From JBLHKS01 sp047620505 (GTDB lineage: Bacteria; Verrucomicrobiota; Verrucomicrobiia; Verrucomicrobiales; DEV007), in contig JBLHKS010000081.1 of the NCBI GenBank assembly GCA_047620505.1, positions 1-27,908 of the forward strand: a DNA stretch of 27,908 bases, written 5' to 3'. The translations under genes were made by a program, and so were the position numbers. Of the stretch, positions 1 to 7,879 are shown in pieces; positions within the stretch are counted from its first letter, which is position 1; the number at the start of each line of letters is the position of its first letter. Under the pieces are notes generated by a model that was given only the letters and a program-made list of their open reading frames with translations, did not search any database and was not told the DNA's origin.

Positions 1-128
1 TCGCCCTGTCGCCCTGTCGCCCTGTCGCCCTGTCGCCCTGTCGCCCTGTCGCCCTGTCGCCCTGTCGCCCTGTCGCCCTGTCGCCCTGTCGCCCTGTCGC
101 CCTGTCGCCCTGTCGCCCTGTCGCCCTG
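1..128. repeat. 8-bp microsatellite, 16 perfect copies of TCGCCCTG
   Basis: Sixteen uninterrupted copies of TCGCCCTG run from the left edge to 128, so the array probably continues outside the window. Eight is not a multiple of three, so all three plus-strand frames read the same stop-free peptide cycle (SPCRPVAL). A change in copy number would therefore shift the frame of whatever lies beyond. The array runs straight into a protein-like tail that ends at 220. The absence of any interruption suggests recent expansion or active slippage. Confidence 0.97.
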
Positions 129-220
129 TGCTGCGTCGCAAACGGCCAGGCACGGAGCCCGCGCCACCGGTAGCCCGCGACGAAGCCAACCTTGAACCCG
201 CCGTCGACTGGCGGGACTGA
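2..220 (+). CDS. C-terminal end of an unidentified protein, entered through the microsatellite
   Basis: One plus-strand frame runs from the left edge through the 8-bp array to TGA at 218-220. After the array it reads LRRKRPGTEPAPPVARDEAN and ends EPAVDWRD. This looks like a genuine charged, proline-rich cytoplasmic tail, and the other frames do not. The array-encoded part is low complexity and may be an expansion inside the gene. The gene starts outside the window, so its identity is unknown. The next start-like site (ATG 236) follows 15 bp later on the same strand, and further membrane-protein pieces follow, which suggests an operon of small membrane proteins. The tail call rests only on composition and reading frame. 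Confidence 0.5.
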   Translation, partial: RPVALSPCRPVALSPCRPVALSPCRPVALSPCRPVALSPCRPVLRRKRPGTEPAPPVARDEANLEPAVDWRD

Positions 221-235
221 ATCCCAGGAGTTTCA

Positions 236-409
236 ATGATCGCGGCACGAGTTGGCGTTGATCCGCGGGCAGCGCCCGAAAACCCGTGGTCGAATCGACC
301 GGTTTTCTGCGGGGACAGAGACGAACGCCCGGCATCTCGAATGCGGCGCGGAGAAGGTCATGCCCATCGGTCTATTAACCTACCGGACTTTTTGGCTTCA
401 CAGTGCGCA
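236..409 (+). pseudogene. Possible start of an interrupted plus-strand gene
   Basis: AGGAG at 227-231 lies five bases before ATG 236, one of the few good Shine-Dalgarno sites in the window. The first residues (MIAARVGVDPRAAPENPW) look like a plausible N-terminus. The open frame then continues to 835, but beyond about 410 it is antisense to a clear FHA domain, so that part is unlikely to be coding. A promoterless membrane-protein C-terminus resumes on the same strand at about 726. The simplest reading is that these are two ends of one gene separated by foreign DNA, but I cannot prove they belong together. Confidence 0.3.
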
Positions 410-802
410 CTAGCCGACGTCAGAAACCTCAAACCTGCAATCCACCGAACCAAATCGAATTCGATCGCCGCTCGAAAGCACCTGCTGGACGACCTGTTTG
501 TCGTTCACAAAAGTGCCGCAGGTGGATCCCAGATCGAAGAGTTCGTGGATCCCGTTTCCAGAATCGGCCACTCGAGCGTGTTCGCCGGAAACGTGCATGT
601 CATCGATATCGAGATCATTGTGAGAGCCGCGACCGATGGTGATGCGGCCTTTGGCTGGTACAGCGGCGTACTCTCCACTTTCGACCAGAACCAATCTGCC
701 AATCCGCTTTGGAGCAGAAAGGGCGGGCCCGCTGGTTCTGGGCGCGCTCGCCGGATTGGTGGTCGGTCTAGGATCGCTCTGGGCGATTATCGCGCTGAAC
801 AA
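410..802 (-). CDS. FHA-domain protein, probably truncated at its 5' end
   Basis: The frame encodes a complete-looking forkhead-associated fold, which normally binds phosphothreonine peptides in Ser/Thr kinase signalling. Typical elements are GRITIGRGSHNDL (strand with the conserved GR), the conserved Ser-x-x-His (SGEH), and the DLGSTCGTFVND loop carrying the conserved G-S-x-x-G-T-F/V-N pattern. The domain begins about residue 33 (IGRLVLVESGEY) and fills the protein to its end. The first 30 residues are antisense to a membrane-protein fragment, and the only in-frame start is a TTG at 802. I therefore think the true N-terminus was lost at a junction near 710-726. The domain call is firm; whether the gene is expressed is doubtful. 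Confidence 0.75.
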   Translation of the reverse strand: MFSAIIAQSDPRPTTNPASAPRTSGPALSAPKRIGRLVLVESGEYAAVPAKGRITIGRGSHNDLDIDDMHVSGEHARVADSGNGIHELFDLGSTCGTFVNDKQVVQQVLSSGDRIRFGSVDCRFEVSDVG

Positions 803-866
803 CGAATGGATCGGCGAGTTCCGCGCGAAGTTTGAGAGCGAACCCGAGCAGCTGCTGGCGCATTAG
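720..866 (+). pseudogene. C-terminal fragment of a small membrane protein
   Basis: From about 726 the plus strand reads GPLVLGALAGLVVGLGSLWA, a typical transmembrane helix, then an acidic tail ending PEQLLAH with stop TAG at 864-866. The frame stays open leftwards to an ATG at 636, but that part is antisense to the FHA domain and not convincing. The stop lies three bases before the GTG of the next membrane protein, so the two were probably translationally coupled. It could be the 3' end of the gene starting at 236. Confidence 0.5.
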
Positions 867-869
867 AGC

Positions 870-1703
870 GTGCCGCCGGAAGTCTGGTTGGATTTCGCCG
901 AAGCCGAGAAAGCGCGCGATGAAAAAGACGTCGGTTTCGCGGCTTGGTTGCTTGGAGGGATCATTGCCCTGATTCTGCTTCTGGTCCTGTGGTCGCCAAT
1001 CGGATTATTCGGCGGCGCGCTGCCGATTTCCATCGGAGCGGGGGCTGGAGCCGCGGCGCTTGGCTGGCTGTTTTATCGAATTGTCGCCAACGCGAACTAC
1101 CGCTGGAGACGCAGCCAGAGAGCCGTCGAAATCTGGATTCGTCCGGACGGGATGCGGATCAACCGCCGAATCGTCTACTGGAATCAATCCAACGCGGTTC
1201 TGACCGCCGCGAGAGTCGAGAAACCAGTTGAAGCCACGCGTTATGGAATTCTCGAAGTCAGCGTCCGCGTGACTGGCCATCACCCATCACCCATCACCCA
1301 TCACCCATCACCCATCACCCATCACCCATCACCCATCACCCATCACCCATCACCCATCACCCATCACCCATCACCCATCACCACCCATCACCCATCACCC
1401 ATCACCCATCACCCATCACCCATCACCCATCACCCATCACCCATCAGCATCGCGTCCCCGTGCCGGAAGACGCAGCCTCAGCAGCTGCCGAGACGGTCGC
1501 CAGACTCAGCGCAGCGTGATCGCCGTCCAAACCAAGTGCCGAACCGGCAAGATCGGTTGCACCCCTCCAACCCCGGTCCGATGGCGACTCGGGAGCGGCA
1601 GGGCCGAAAGCAAAATTGCTGCTATCAGTTAGATTCGGATATCGATCCAACAGGCACCTTCCGTCTGCGATTTGCGATTTCAGAGAATCGGTCGGCTTTC
1701 TAA
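870..1703 (+). CDS. Two-helix membrane protein with an in-frame HHPSPIT repeat tail
   Basis: GTG 870 follows the previous stop by three bases. Residues about 25-75 contain two hydrophobic helices (WLLGGIIALILLLVLW and an Ala/Gly-rich ALPISIGAGAGAAALGWLF segment). A basic stretch (RWRRSQRAVEIW) and a short soluble domain ending LEVSVRVTG follow. At 1277 the frame enters the 7-bp array and reads HHPSPIT cycles, then about 85 residues that look like intergenic DNA, stopping at 1701-1703. A much more protein-like ending (HRVPVPEDAASAAAETVARL, stop TGA 1517-1519) lies in another frame just after the array. The original gene was therefore probably 870-1519, and the array has shifted it out of phase. 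I do not recognise the family. Confidence 0.6.
   Translation: MPPEVWLDFAEAEKARDEKDVGFAAWLLGGIIALILLLVLWSPIGLFGGALPISIGAGAGAAALGWLFYRIVANANYRWRRSQRAVEIWIRPDGMRINRRIVYWNQSNAVLTAARVEKPVEATRYGILEVSVRVTGHHPSPITHHPSPITHHPSPITHHPSPITHHPSPITTHHPSPITHHPSPITHHPSPISIASPCRKTQPQQLPRRSPDSAQRDRRPNQVPNRQDRLHPSNPGPMATRERQGRKQNCCYQLDSDIDPTGTFRLRFAISENRSAF
1277..1446. repeat. 7-bp microsatellite, CCATCAC, 23 full copies plus a partial one
   Basis: Fifteen units (1277-1381), an extra CAC (1382-1384), eight more units (1385-1440) and a partial unit (1441-1446). No plus-strand frame contains a stop inside the array. The single 3-bp interruption does not affect phase, but each 7-bp unit shifts the frame by one. 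The array is embedded in the coding sequence of the membrane protein that starts at 870. Confidence 0.97.
1447..1519 (+). other. Out-of-frame C-terminal coding remnant of the 870 gene
   Basis: In the frame starting at 1448 the DNA after the array reads HRVPVPEDAASAAAETVARL and ends SAA before TGA 1517-1519. Composition and helical character are those of a real protein tail. It is two frames away from the reading that enters the array. Gain of one 7-bp unit, or loss of two, would join it to the upstream protein. Confidence 0.5.
1579..1609. repeat. Dispersed intergenic repeat A, copy 1
   Basis: The core ATGGCGACTCGGGAGCG and its flanks match 9269-9299 over 31 bases with only two or three differences. 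Both copies lie shortly downstream of a coding-frame stop (TGA 1519 here). No terminal inverted repeats or coding capacity are visible. The reading frame into it from the shifted 870 gene is incidental. Confidence 0.75.
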
Positions 1704-1732
1704 ACGATCTGAGCAGATCGGGTGCGACCAAT

Positions 1733-1775
1733 CTCGGTGGTTAGCCAAGCCGGGAACAGGAGTTAACGAACTCGA
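1733..1775. repeat. Dispersed intergenic repeat B, copy 1 (degenerate)
   Basis: A stretch containing TTAGCCAAGCCGGGAACAGG matches 11035-11073 over roughly 38 bases with scattered substitutions and one gap. Weaker similarity (CTTTGGACGCAATC versus TTTTGGACTCAATT) continues further downstream in both. Both copies are in non-coding DNA, so this is probably an old repeat family or the remnant of a mobile element. Confidence 0.45.
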
Positions 1776-1929
1776 ATGTATTCGCAGATCAAGGTTTTGG
1801 ACTCAATTGGCCTTGGCAGAAATGATTCCCGCCTCCGTCATCTCCGCAGCATCTCAAGAGCTGAACTCACTCGCCGAGGGCGAACGGCGGCTATTGAGCG
1901 AAGAGGAGGTCGCCCATTTCACTAACTGA

Positions 1930-3321
1930 TCAAGCCATGAACTGCTTGATGGACCCTTTCTGGTCCAGCTTTTTGCGGGCCATCTCCAGATCGAGGTCAC
2001 CGTAGTGCTCGATGGGATTGCCGTGGGCGTTAAGCAGGGTGGTGTACCAGTTGCCCAGGGTCTTGTGACCTTCCACACCGAGATGCGGTAGGCGGATGTA
2101 GCGGCCAGCCATGTCGAGGTTGCAGTTGCGACCCGTCATCACAACAAAGGGCGACTCGATACCGATGCCGTGGTGGGTCTCTCCGTTTTCCGGGAAGTAC
2201 ATGATCATGGTGTTGTCAAACATGGCGCCCTTGCCTTCAGGCGTCGCTTTGAGCTCTTCGACCAGGGTCTTGATCTGGTTGACGTGACTGATGCGGATCT
2301 GCTCGCGGGTCTTCCAGGCGGGAACGCCACCAAAGGCCTCATCGTGGCCGAGGGGGTGGATGCCAACGCGATCGGTTTCGTTACCAGGCAGCCCGGTTAT
2401 GGGCGTGCCGAGGTCATCTATCGTGTAGGTGACTACATTGGTCAGGCCAGCTCGGAGCGCGGACACTAGCACATGGGTCATCGCGGCCTGTTTCTCGGGA
2501 GTGCTGGCATTGGCGCCGCCACCCGCGTGAACATCCGAAATTTCCGGCAGCTGCTGGGCCAGCGAGCCGGACATCTCGATGAGCTGCTTGTTGCGATCGC
2601 GGATGACCTCGATGGACTCGATCTGGTCTTCCTGCCGCTTCCTTTCGTGGCCCTTGATGCCGGCAATCTCGAGACCCTCCTTGCCCTGCAGGAAGGAGAG
2701 CATGTCGTTGTCGGAATTCACCGCATCGGGATTGAGCACTGATTTGAAGAGTTCGTTGCGGGCGGTTTCGGGGTCGGCGTAGCAATAGTTGCGGGTCTGC
2801 GGCGCGGGCGCTGAGTAGCCGGAGGCGATCCCGGCGCGACCTTGGGCGAAAGACAGCTCGACGTGGCCGAATGGCGAGGGAAAGAGCTTGGCCAATTCAA
2901 AATCGACGGTGGTACGCTTTATCGCGCTCAGGGTATTGCGGTTAGACTTGAAACAGCCCATCACCGAGGAAAACGAAAAGTGGATGTTCTCACTCATCTT
3001 GGCGGACAAACCCTGAAGGATGGTCATGTGCTCCTTATGCTCGTCGAGCCCACGCAACCACAGCGGAAGCTCGTGCTTGCTGAGATCGGCTTCGAAGGCT
3101 TGCTTGTCCTCATCCAGCTTCTTCTGCTCGCCGGAGAAGTCGACAGGCGCGCATTCGAGCGGGCGCAATCCGCTGGACTTGCGGATGAAGATGAAGCGCT
3201 TGGGCATGCCGCCCGCATTGGGGCCTTGGGGATTGGCGAACAACTGATTGAATGAGGGGGCGAGAGCCATCGCCCCCGAGCCGAGGGCGGCGGATTTGAA
3301 GAAGTGTCTGCGGTCGATCAT
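1930..3321 (-). CDS. DUF1552 family Tat-exported protein, locus 1
   Basis: 463 aa. The N-terminus DRRHFFKSAALGSG followed by a hydrophobic stretch to about residue 30 is a twin-arginine signal, so the protein is probably exported folded. The body has the DUF1552 layout: PKRFIFIRKSSGLRP near residue 40, a central helical region, and near the end TMIMYFPENGETHHG and YTTLLNAHGNPIEHYGD. DUF1552 proteins are abundant in Planctomycetota and Verrucomicrobiota and occur next to DUF1592 genes, but no activity is established. The start lies 24 bp after the DUF1592 stop on the same strand, so the two are probably cotranscribed. No Shine-Dalgarno is visible. It resembles the protein at 25740-27173 more than the locus 2 version. 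Confidence 0.9.
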   Translation of the reverse strand: MIDRRHFFKSAALGSGAMALAPSFNQLFANPQGPNAGGMPKRFIFIRKSSGLRPLECAPVDFSGEQKKLDEDKQAFEADLSKHELPLWLRGLDEHKEHMTILQGLSAKMSENIHFSFSSVMGCFKSNRNTLSAIKRTTVDFELAKLFPSPFGHVELSFAQGRAGIASGYSAPAPQTRNYCYADPETARNELFKSVLNPDAVNSDNDMLSFLQGKEGLEIAGIKGHERKRQEDQIESIEVIRDRNKQLIEMSGSLAQQLPEISDVHAGGGANASTPEKQAAMTHVLVSALRAGLTNVVTYTIDDLGTPITGLPGNETDRVGIHPLGHDEAFGGVPAWKTREQIRISHVNQIKTLVEELKATPEGKGAMFDNTMIMYFPENGETHHGIGIESPFVVMTGRNCNLDMAGRYIRLPHLGVEGHKTLGNWYTTLLNAHGNPIEHYGDLDLEMARKKLDQKGSIKQFMA

Positions 3322-3345
3322 GGCGATTGAGGGATGAGTGCGTGG

Positions 3346-6300
3346 TTATTCTTCGATCGGTTTGCGAAAGATAAAAGAGTCGGAAGTCAGCAGGGAAACA
3401 ATCACGGCATCGAAGCTGCCGCCGCTTTTCAGATAGGCCTCTTCGGCATTGATGAGCGTCTTGGAGTCGGAGAGGAATTCGTTACGGCCCATGAAGTAGC
3501 GGAAGGCGTGTCGAATGAAGGACTGGCGGACGCGGCGCGACTTGGACAGACGGTCAACGAGGTCGATCGCATCTTTCAGATCACCATCCAGGGAAGGATC
3601 CTGCGTCCCTTCGAGGTGACCGGTCGCATCCACGGTCAAGGTCTTGAAGATGTCCCGAATGTCATAGAGATGGTTATCCCGCTTGGGCTTGTCGGGCCTC
3701 TTCTCGATCAAGTGCTCGGGATACTCGAGCGACTCCTCGGTGCGGAAACGGCCGAAATCGTCATACATCTCGAAGGTGTTGCCCAAAGGATTCATTTTTA
3801 CATGACAGTGCCAGCAGCTGCTGGTCTCGGTGGCCATGGTCAGGCGTTGGCGCAAGGTTTTGTCGTGATCCTCCGGGATCTGAGCGTCCACGGTGATGGG
3901 CACGTCAGGAATGGTGTCGGCCAGGAGCTTTTCACGCACGAACTTACCGCGATGAACCGGGTCGGTCTCCGTGTTGAAGGCGTGGGCCACCAGCCAGGCG
4001 GGGTGAGTCAGCATGCCCTTGCGGTTGGGAACCTTCATCGGCTGGTCGGGCGACCAATGCCAGTTGGCCTTCGAGAATCCCCAGAAATTGGCGACGTTCC
4101 CGCCCCACATAAACTGCGTGCCGTAGCCGCGGGACAGGTCGAAAGGAGCTGCATGTTTCTGCCCCTTGTCGAGCCGAGCCGTAATGGAAGCCATCGATCT
4201 CTTGAAGTGCGACATTGCGGTCCCTGACCCAAAGCGGGCATCGAGTTTGTCCGGGTCCACATGCCTCATCTTGATCTCCTTCATGAAGTCGTAGTGCTCC
4301 GCGAGGTCTTCCTGATCGAAATTCTCCCAATCCGTGTCCTTGAAGTATTCGTAGATGCTTTTGATGTGCTCGGAAAGTTCACGCATGCGCTCGTTGTCGC
4401 CGTCGTGGTAGACGTAGAACTCCTCAGTGCCGACCAGCTCCTCGAACACGTTGGCATCGTTCTCAAGAATGTGTTCCACAAGGCGGTCGGCCTCGTTGAC
4501 CAAGCGGTTGGTCGATTGGCTCAAGCGGTCGCCGCCGAAGCGTTTCTCGTCCTTGAAGATTTCCAATGCCTTGGGATAGCCGAAGAACTCGCGGAAGAAG
4601 CGCAGCTCGCGAATGGGCATGGCCGTACTGTTGTCGCCATATCTTCTGTCCTCGAGGATGGGATCGATGATAGTGCGGATCTGACGGTTGGCCAACAGGC
4701 GCTCGACCTCGCGCTTATAGTCCTCGCGGGTGTTGAGCCGCCCTTCTTCGGCAGCCGCGACCAACTCGGCATCGGGGCTCTGGTCGGTGAGGGCGTAGGC
4801 GAGGGCGTAACTTGCATCCCGCGGTGACATCATGCGGCAGCCGTGCTCGTCGGGATCGCCAACGCCAAGCTCGTTGCGATAGGCGAATTCGGTCGTGAGC
4901 AGGAAAGTCTGGATCAGCTTCTGCACCGCCTTGCGACGGCCAAGTTTCTCAGTGTAGGACCTGACCAGGCCGAGGTAGTCAGCAGTCTCCACGCCGGTGG
5001 GAGGCCGCTCGAGAATGAGAGTGGAGAGTTCGTGGATGAGTTGGGTGAAAAGCTCATCGGAGGGCGCGCCAGCCTCGATGCGCTGCTGCGCGAAGTCCTG
5101 CTCCCAATCGCTCATGCACTTCTCGATGATGTCCGAATAGAAATCGCCCTCCATGCGGTGCTTGACGATCGCAGTATGAATCGCTGCCATCTCCTCCTCG
5201 GCGAGAGGCTCGTATTCCAGCGGTTTGATCTTGCGCTTCTTCCCTTCGGTGGCCTCTCGGATCTCCACCATGTACTCGCGCAGGATTCCCATGCGGGCCT
5301 GAATCGTCCTCTCGTGATCACCAGCGAAAAACCAGGTCCGCTCGCAAAGTTCGCGAAATTCATCGTCGGACAATTTGGAAAATTCTGGCTGATAGAGATA
5401 ACGGAACACCGTGTTCTCGCCCTCCAGTCTACCCAGCATGCCAATCGCAACATGAGGCGCGCGTTTGTAACTTTCTCCCTTCTCAAGCTCCTTGAGTGGA
5501 TTCAGCTTCACCGGCACAAACTTCGGCAACAGAGACTCATGCGTGTCGCCCTGGATCTCGGCACAGACTCTGGCGATGTGGTTCCCCAGGAATTCGCGCC
5601 GGGCTGCCAGCGTTGCCAGATGACTCTCCTCCATTGCCAGAATCTCAACGACCGCCGGCAGATACGGATCCTTGCTTTTGCTGTACTTGGGAACCAGCGA
5701 CTCGGTCATGTGCTCCGCAACCTCCTGTGAATTGGTGAGCATGCCCGAAAGATGGCCGCCGGTCAGATCTCCCGTGGCGTAGTAGCGGACGCCGACTGTC
5801 TTCGGCAGCAGAAAGGGATTGGAGATTCCCAATTGTTCGAAGCGCTTGCTTCCCAACACCTCGTGGCGCTTGCCCCCGCTTCCCAGCATCGTCTTGCCTC
5901 TGAGGATGCGCTGAAATTTGGCGTTGTAGATGTATTCGCTGATCAACCAGCGGCGGTCTGTGGTGTAAGCCGGCACATCCCTGAATTCGCCCGAGAACAA
6001 CTTCTCGTGATCGACGTAGTTGCCGAATTCCGGTTTCCGCAGCTTGCCCTCCAGGGTGGAGGCATCGTGCTTGGCCAGCTCGCGCGAAATGAATCCCAGG
6101 ATTGCCCTTCGGTCCGCTTCGCTCGGGCGTGCCTTCTTCTTCGGCGGCATGTGGTCAAAGTAGACCTGCTCCTGCATCCGATTGAGGAGGTTGAGGCGTT
6201 TGCCAAGGCCCAGCTCAGCAAGATTGTCCAGCTGAATATCCCCTCTCTGGTCCTCGTCGTCATGGCAGTTGTAGCAATGCGAGGCGAGAATATCGTCGGT

Positions 6301-6417
6301 TTCGTCCGAAAGGTGGAACTTGGAAGGCTCAGCCAGTGACTCAGCCATCCCCCTCGCAGCAACAAAAAACGCGCATACCAAGAGAATGGCGGCGCACGAG
6401 ATGATTGAGTGGTTCAT
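3346..6417 (-). CDS. DUF1592/DUF1588/DUF1585 protein with CxxCH motifs, locus 1
   Basis: 1023 aa from ATG 6417, chosen because it directly precedes a Sec signal (MNHSIISCAAILLVCAFFVA); the frame is open to 6468 without a better start. A haem-type motif CYNCH lies at about residues 48-52 and is followed by HMPPKKKARPSEADRR, the usual planctomycete cytochrome c-like (PSCyt1) arrangement. A long middle follows. A second motif, CWHCH, lies at about 868-872 in the DUF1588 region (MNPLGNTFEMYDDFGRFR). The end, RQSFIRHAFRYFMGRN, is DUF1585. It is likely periplasmic. The pairing with DUF1552 is known from PVC genomes, but the reaction is unknown. The middle lacks an obvious DUF1587 block, unlike the copy at 16622, and the gene belongs to the same subtype as the broken copy at 27186. 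Confidence 0.9.
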   Translation of the reverse strand: MNHSIISCAAILLVCAFFVAARGMAESLAEPSKFHLSDETDDILASHCYNCHDDEDQRGDIQLDNLAELGLGKRLNLLNRMQEQVYFDHMPPKKKARPSEADRRAILGFISRELAKHDASTLEGKLRKPEFGNYVDHEKLFSGEFRDVPAYTTDRRWLISEYIYNAKFQRILRGKTMLGSGGKRHEVLGSKRFEQLGISNPFLLPKTVGVRYYATGDLTGGHLSGMLTNSQEVAEHMTESLVPKYSKSKDPYLPAVVEILAMEESHLATLAARREFLGNHIARVCAEIQGDTHESLLPKFVPVKLNPLKELEKGESYKRAPHVAIGMLGRLEGENTVFRYLYQPEFSKLSDDEFRELCERTWFFAGDHERTIQARMGILREYMVEIREATEGKKRKIKPLEYEPLAEEEMAAIHTAIVKHRMEGDFYSDIIEKCMSDWEQDFAQQRIEAGAPSDELFTQLIHELSTLILERPPTGVETADYLGLVRSYTEKLGRRKAVQKLIQTFLLTTEFAYRNELGVGDPDEHGCRMMSPRDASYALAYALTDQSPDAELVAAAEEGRLNTREDYKREVERLLANRQIRTIIDPILEDRRYGDNSTAMPIRELRFFREFFGYPKALEIFKDEKRFGGDRLSQSTNRLVNEADRLVEHILENDANVFEELVGTEEFYVYHDGDNERMRELSEHIKSIYEYFKDTDWENFDQEDLAEHYDFMKEIKMRHVDPDKLDARFGSGTAMSHFKRSMASITARLDKGQKHAAPFDLSRGYGTQFMWGGNVANFWGFSKANWHWSPDQPMKVPNRKGMLTHPAWLVAHAFNTETDPVHRGKFVREKLLADTIPDVPITVDAQIPEDHDKTLRQRLTMATETSSCWHCHVKMNPLGNTFEMYDDFGRFRTEESLEYPEHLIEKRPDKPKRDNHLYDIRDIFKTLTVDATGHLEGTQDPSLDGDLKDAIDLVDRLSKSRRVRQSFIRHAFRYFMGRNEFLSDSKTLINAEEAYLKSGGSFDAVIVSLLTSDSFIFRKPIEE
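3812..3823. repeat. Representative site of the recurrent 12-mer CAGCARCTGCYG
   Basis: This copy is the perfect palindrome CAGCAGCTGCTG. Exact matches on either strand also start at 1479, 2545, 8987, 14522, 16703, 19087, 20878, 21748 and 26886. One-mismatch copies start at 846, 20124 and 22851. They lie inside many different genes and in pseudogenes, and are read in all three frames (QQL, AAA or AVA, SSC). Two copies each occur in the locus 2 DUF1592 gene (near both ends) and the FAS1 gene. The function is unknown. Confidence 0.6.
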
Positions 6418-6842
6418 GTGGGTTCCCTGAACCCTTGAGGTTGAATCATACCCAGAGCGTGGCAACAAAAATTAAGGTCCCGGCGAACGAACTGAATTCA
6501 TGGGAATTGTTGGATCGTTGGGACTGCTGCTACGTATCCGTAGCTGGGGCGGCGCGAGCCTTGCGGAAACTGCTGGTGATGAGATTCTCAGGTTCGTCAT
6601 TAGTTTGCTGGCGGGCGCACGGAGACGCCGATTACGAATGGATGATGCGACCGGCCTTCGGGAGGAGTAATCATTCTTATACGGACGGAGGCTGTCAGTC
6701 TGGACAATCGGCCCATTACTCAGGCCAAATGGGCCCTTCTAGTGACTCCGCATGGATCGTCGATTTCATGGTTCATCACGCGAAAATGGGGAACAACGCC
6801 GTTCCCTCAAGTCGGGGCCCAAAACCTAGGAAAGCGGTACCC
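6418..6842. other. Non-coding gap of 425 bp
   Basis: I see no convincing gene on either strand. One small inverted repeat, GCTACG-TATC-CGTAGC, lies at 6529-6544, without a T-run. A minus-strand mini-frame (6776-6720) starts MNHEIDDPCGVTRRAHLA, which resembles the beginning of some Tat-exported proteins, but it stops after 18 residues. The start of the DUF1592 gene lies at the left end, so its promoter should be in this gap. Confidence 0.5.
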
Positions 6843-7850
6843 TCAGTCCTTCCCGAGGATCATTCGGAACAGTTCGTGTCGCTGCTCCTTGCGGACACTA
6901 CGAAACGACTCGAACCGAACGTGGTGATCCGGCTGCGCAGGATCGTAGCGGATACCCCACAGCGGGACGGCGGAATTGGGCAGCATCGCGTAGCGGAAGT
7001 CTCCCAACACCTCGGGCTGGTCCGGATGGTGGGCGAGATAGCGGCTGGAGAAGTGGTCGAAGCGATCGAGGTCGTTCGCCAGTGTGCTGGCAGGCGGCAG
7101 GTCACGCTTGAGCGCATCCGCGTCCAGGGCGGGAACGGACGTGCCGACATAGGTTCGCTCCGATCCCGTCAACCCGACGCGAACCGCATCTACATGGAAC
7201 GTGCCCTCGTGGCGGTAGATGCTGCGCCACAGGACCAGGTTTCCGATGGAAGGTTTCACGGTCGCCATGTCCGCTCCGGCGTGCCCCCGTTGCGCGATGA
7301 TACCGGCCTGCACCCGCGAGGCCCGTGTGTTCTGGACAACTCCGAGCGCGAGGTAGGCGAGCGCAAATCCCGCCGCCCAGCGCGCGCAGGTCCGGCTGCG
7401 ACGAATCACCGCCACAATGAACAGGATCACGAGCGTGATCGTAAAGATGGGGTCGACGATCGAAATGATATTCCAGGCCACCCGCTCGCTGGAAAACGGC
7501 CACCACAGCTGCGTGCCATAGCTGGTACAGGCGTCGAGCAGACCGGAAGTGGCGTAACCGGCCACGCCGAACAGGGCACAGTCCCGATAGCTCCTCCGTC
7601 CGCGGAAGAGCGCCCAGCAAAATGCGGCCGCAAGGAGCCCCCCGATGGGAATGAAGAGAAGCGAGTGTGTGAAGTGCCGGTGGTACTCGATCGCCAGCAG
7701 CGGGTCACTGGCAGAGCGGATGACGATGTCGGCGTCGGCCAATATCCCACCAATCCATCCCGTCACCCCAGCGAGACGAACCGATTCGCGGTTCTTCGCG
7801 AGCGAAACGGCTGCCACCGCTCCAATGACTCCCTGACTGATCGGATCCAT
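6843..7850 (-). CDS. Membrane-bound metal-dependent hydrolase-like protein (DUF457/YdjM family)
   Basis: 335 aa. The N-terminal half matches the YdjM/DUF457 pattern: MDPISQGVIGA start, an acidic D-A-D pair at residues 39-41, then HRHFTHSLL at 57-65 with the family's conserved His-Arg and Thr-His-Ser. Several membrane helices follow (about 65-180), including the conserved DACTSYGTQLWWPFS segment and a cluster around IVDPIFT. The last 150 residues form a soluble tail. The family is annotated as membrane-bound metal-dependent hydrolases, but no substrate is known. The gene stands alone, convergent with nothing and separated by gaps on both sides, so it is probably its own transcription unit. Confidence 0.9.
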   Translation of the reverse strand: MDPISQGVIGAVAAVSLAKNRESVRLAGVTGWIGGILADADIVIRSASDPLLAIEYHRHFTHSLLFIPIGGLLAAAFCWALFRGRRSYRDCALFGVAGYATSGLLDACTSYGTQLWWPFSSERVAWNIISIVDPIFTITLVILFIVAVIRRSRTCARWAAGFALAYLALGVVQNTRASRVQAGIIAQRGHAGADMATVKPSIGNLVLWRSIYRHEGTFHVDAVRVGLTGSERTYVGTSVPALDADALKRDLPPASTLANDLDRFDHFSSRYLAHHPDQPEVLGDFRYAMLPNSAVPLWGIRYDPAQPDHHVRFESFRSVRKEQRHELFRMILGKD

Positions 7851-7879
7851 TCCTGATGTTGCGACCCGCCTTCAGTCGG

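Noticed and set aside
236..835. Single 199-codon plus-strand protein.
   Set aside because: Beyond about 410 it is antisense to an unmistakable FHA domain, so only the beginning could be real.
1277..1446. CRISPR array or other spaced direct repeat.
   Set aside because: Units are 7 bp and contiguous with no spacers; it is a simple microsatellite. The same applies to 1-128.
3334..5730. Several long plus-strand open frames (about 190-300 codons) opposite DUF1592 of locus 1.
   Set aside because: They are shadows of a GC-rich coding strand; the minus strand has full domain architecture.
6529..6544. Inverted repeat GCTACG-TATC-CGTAGC as a rho-independent terminator.
   Set aside because: No T-run on either strand, and it lies upstream of the start of the DUF1592 gene instead of at a gene end.
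6720..6776. Minus-strand 18-aa frame with a Tat-like CGVTRRAHLA.
   Set aside because: It stops at once and nothing recognisable continues in another frame; too little to call a remnant.
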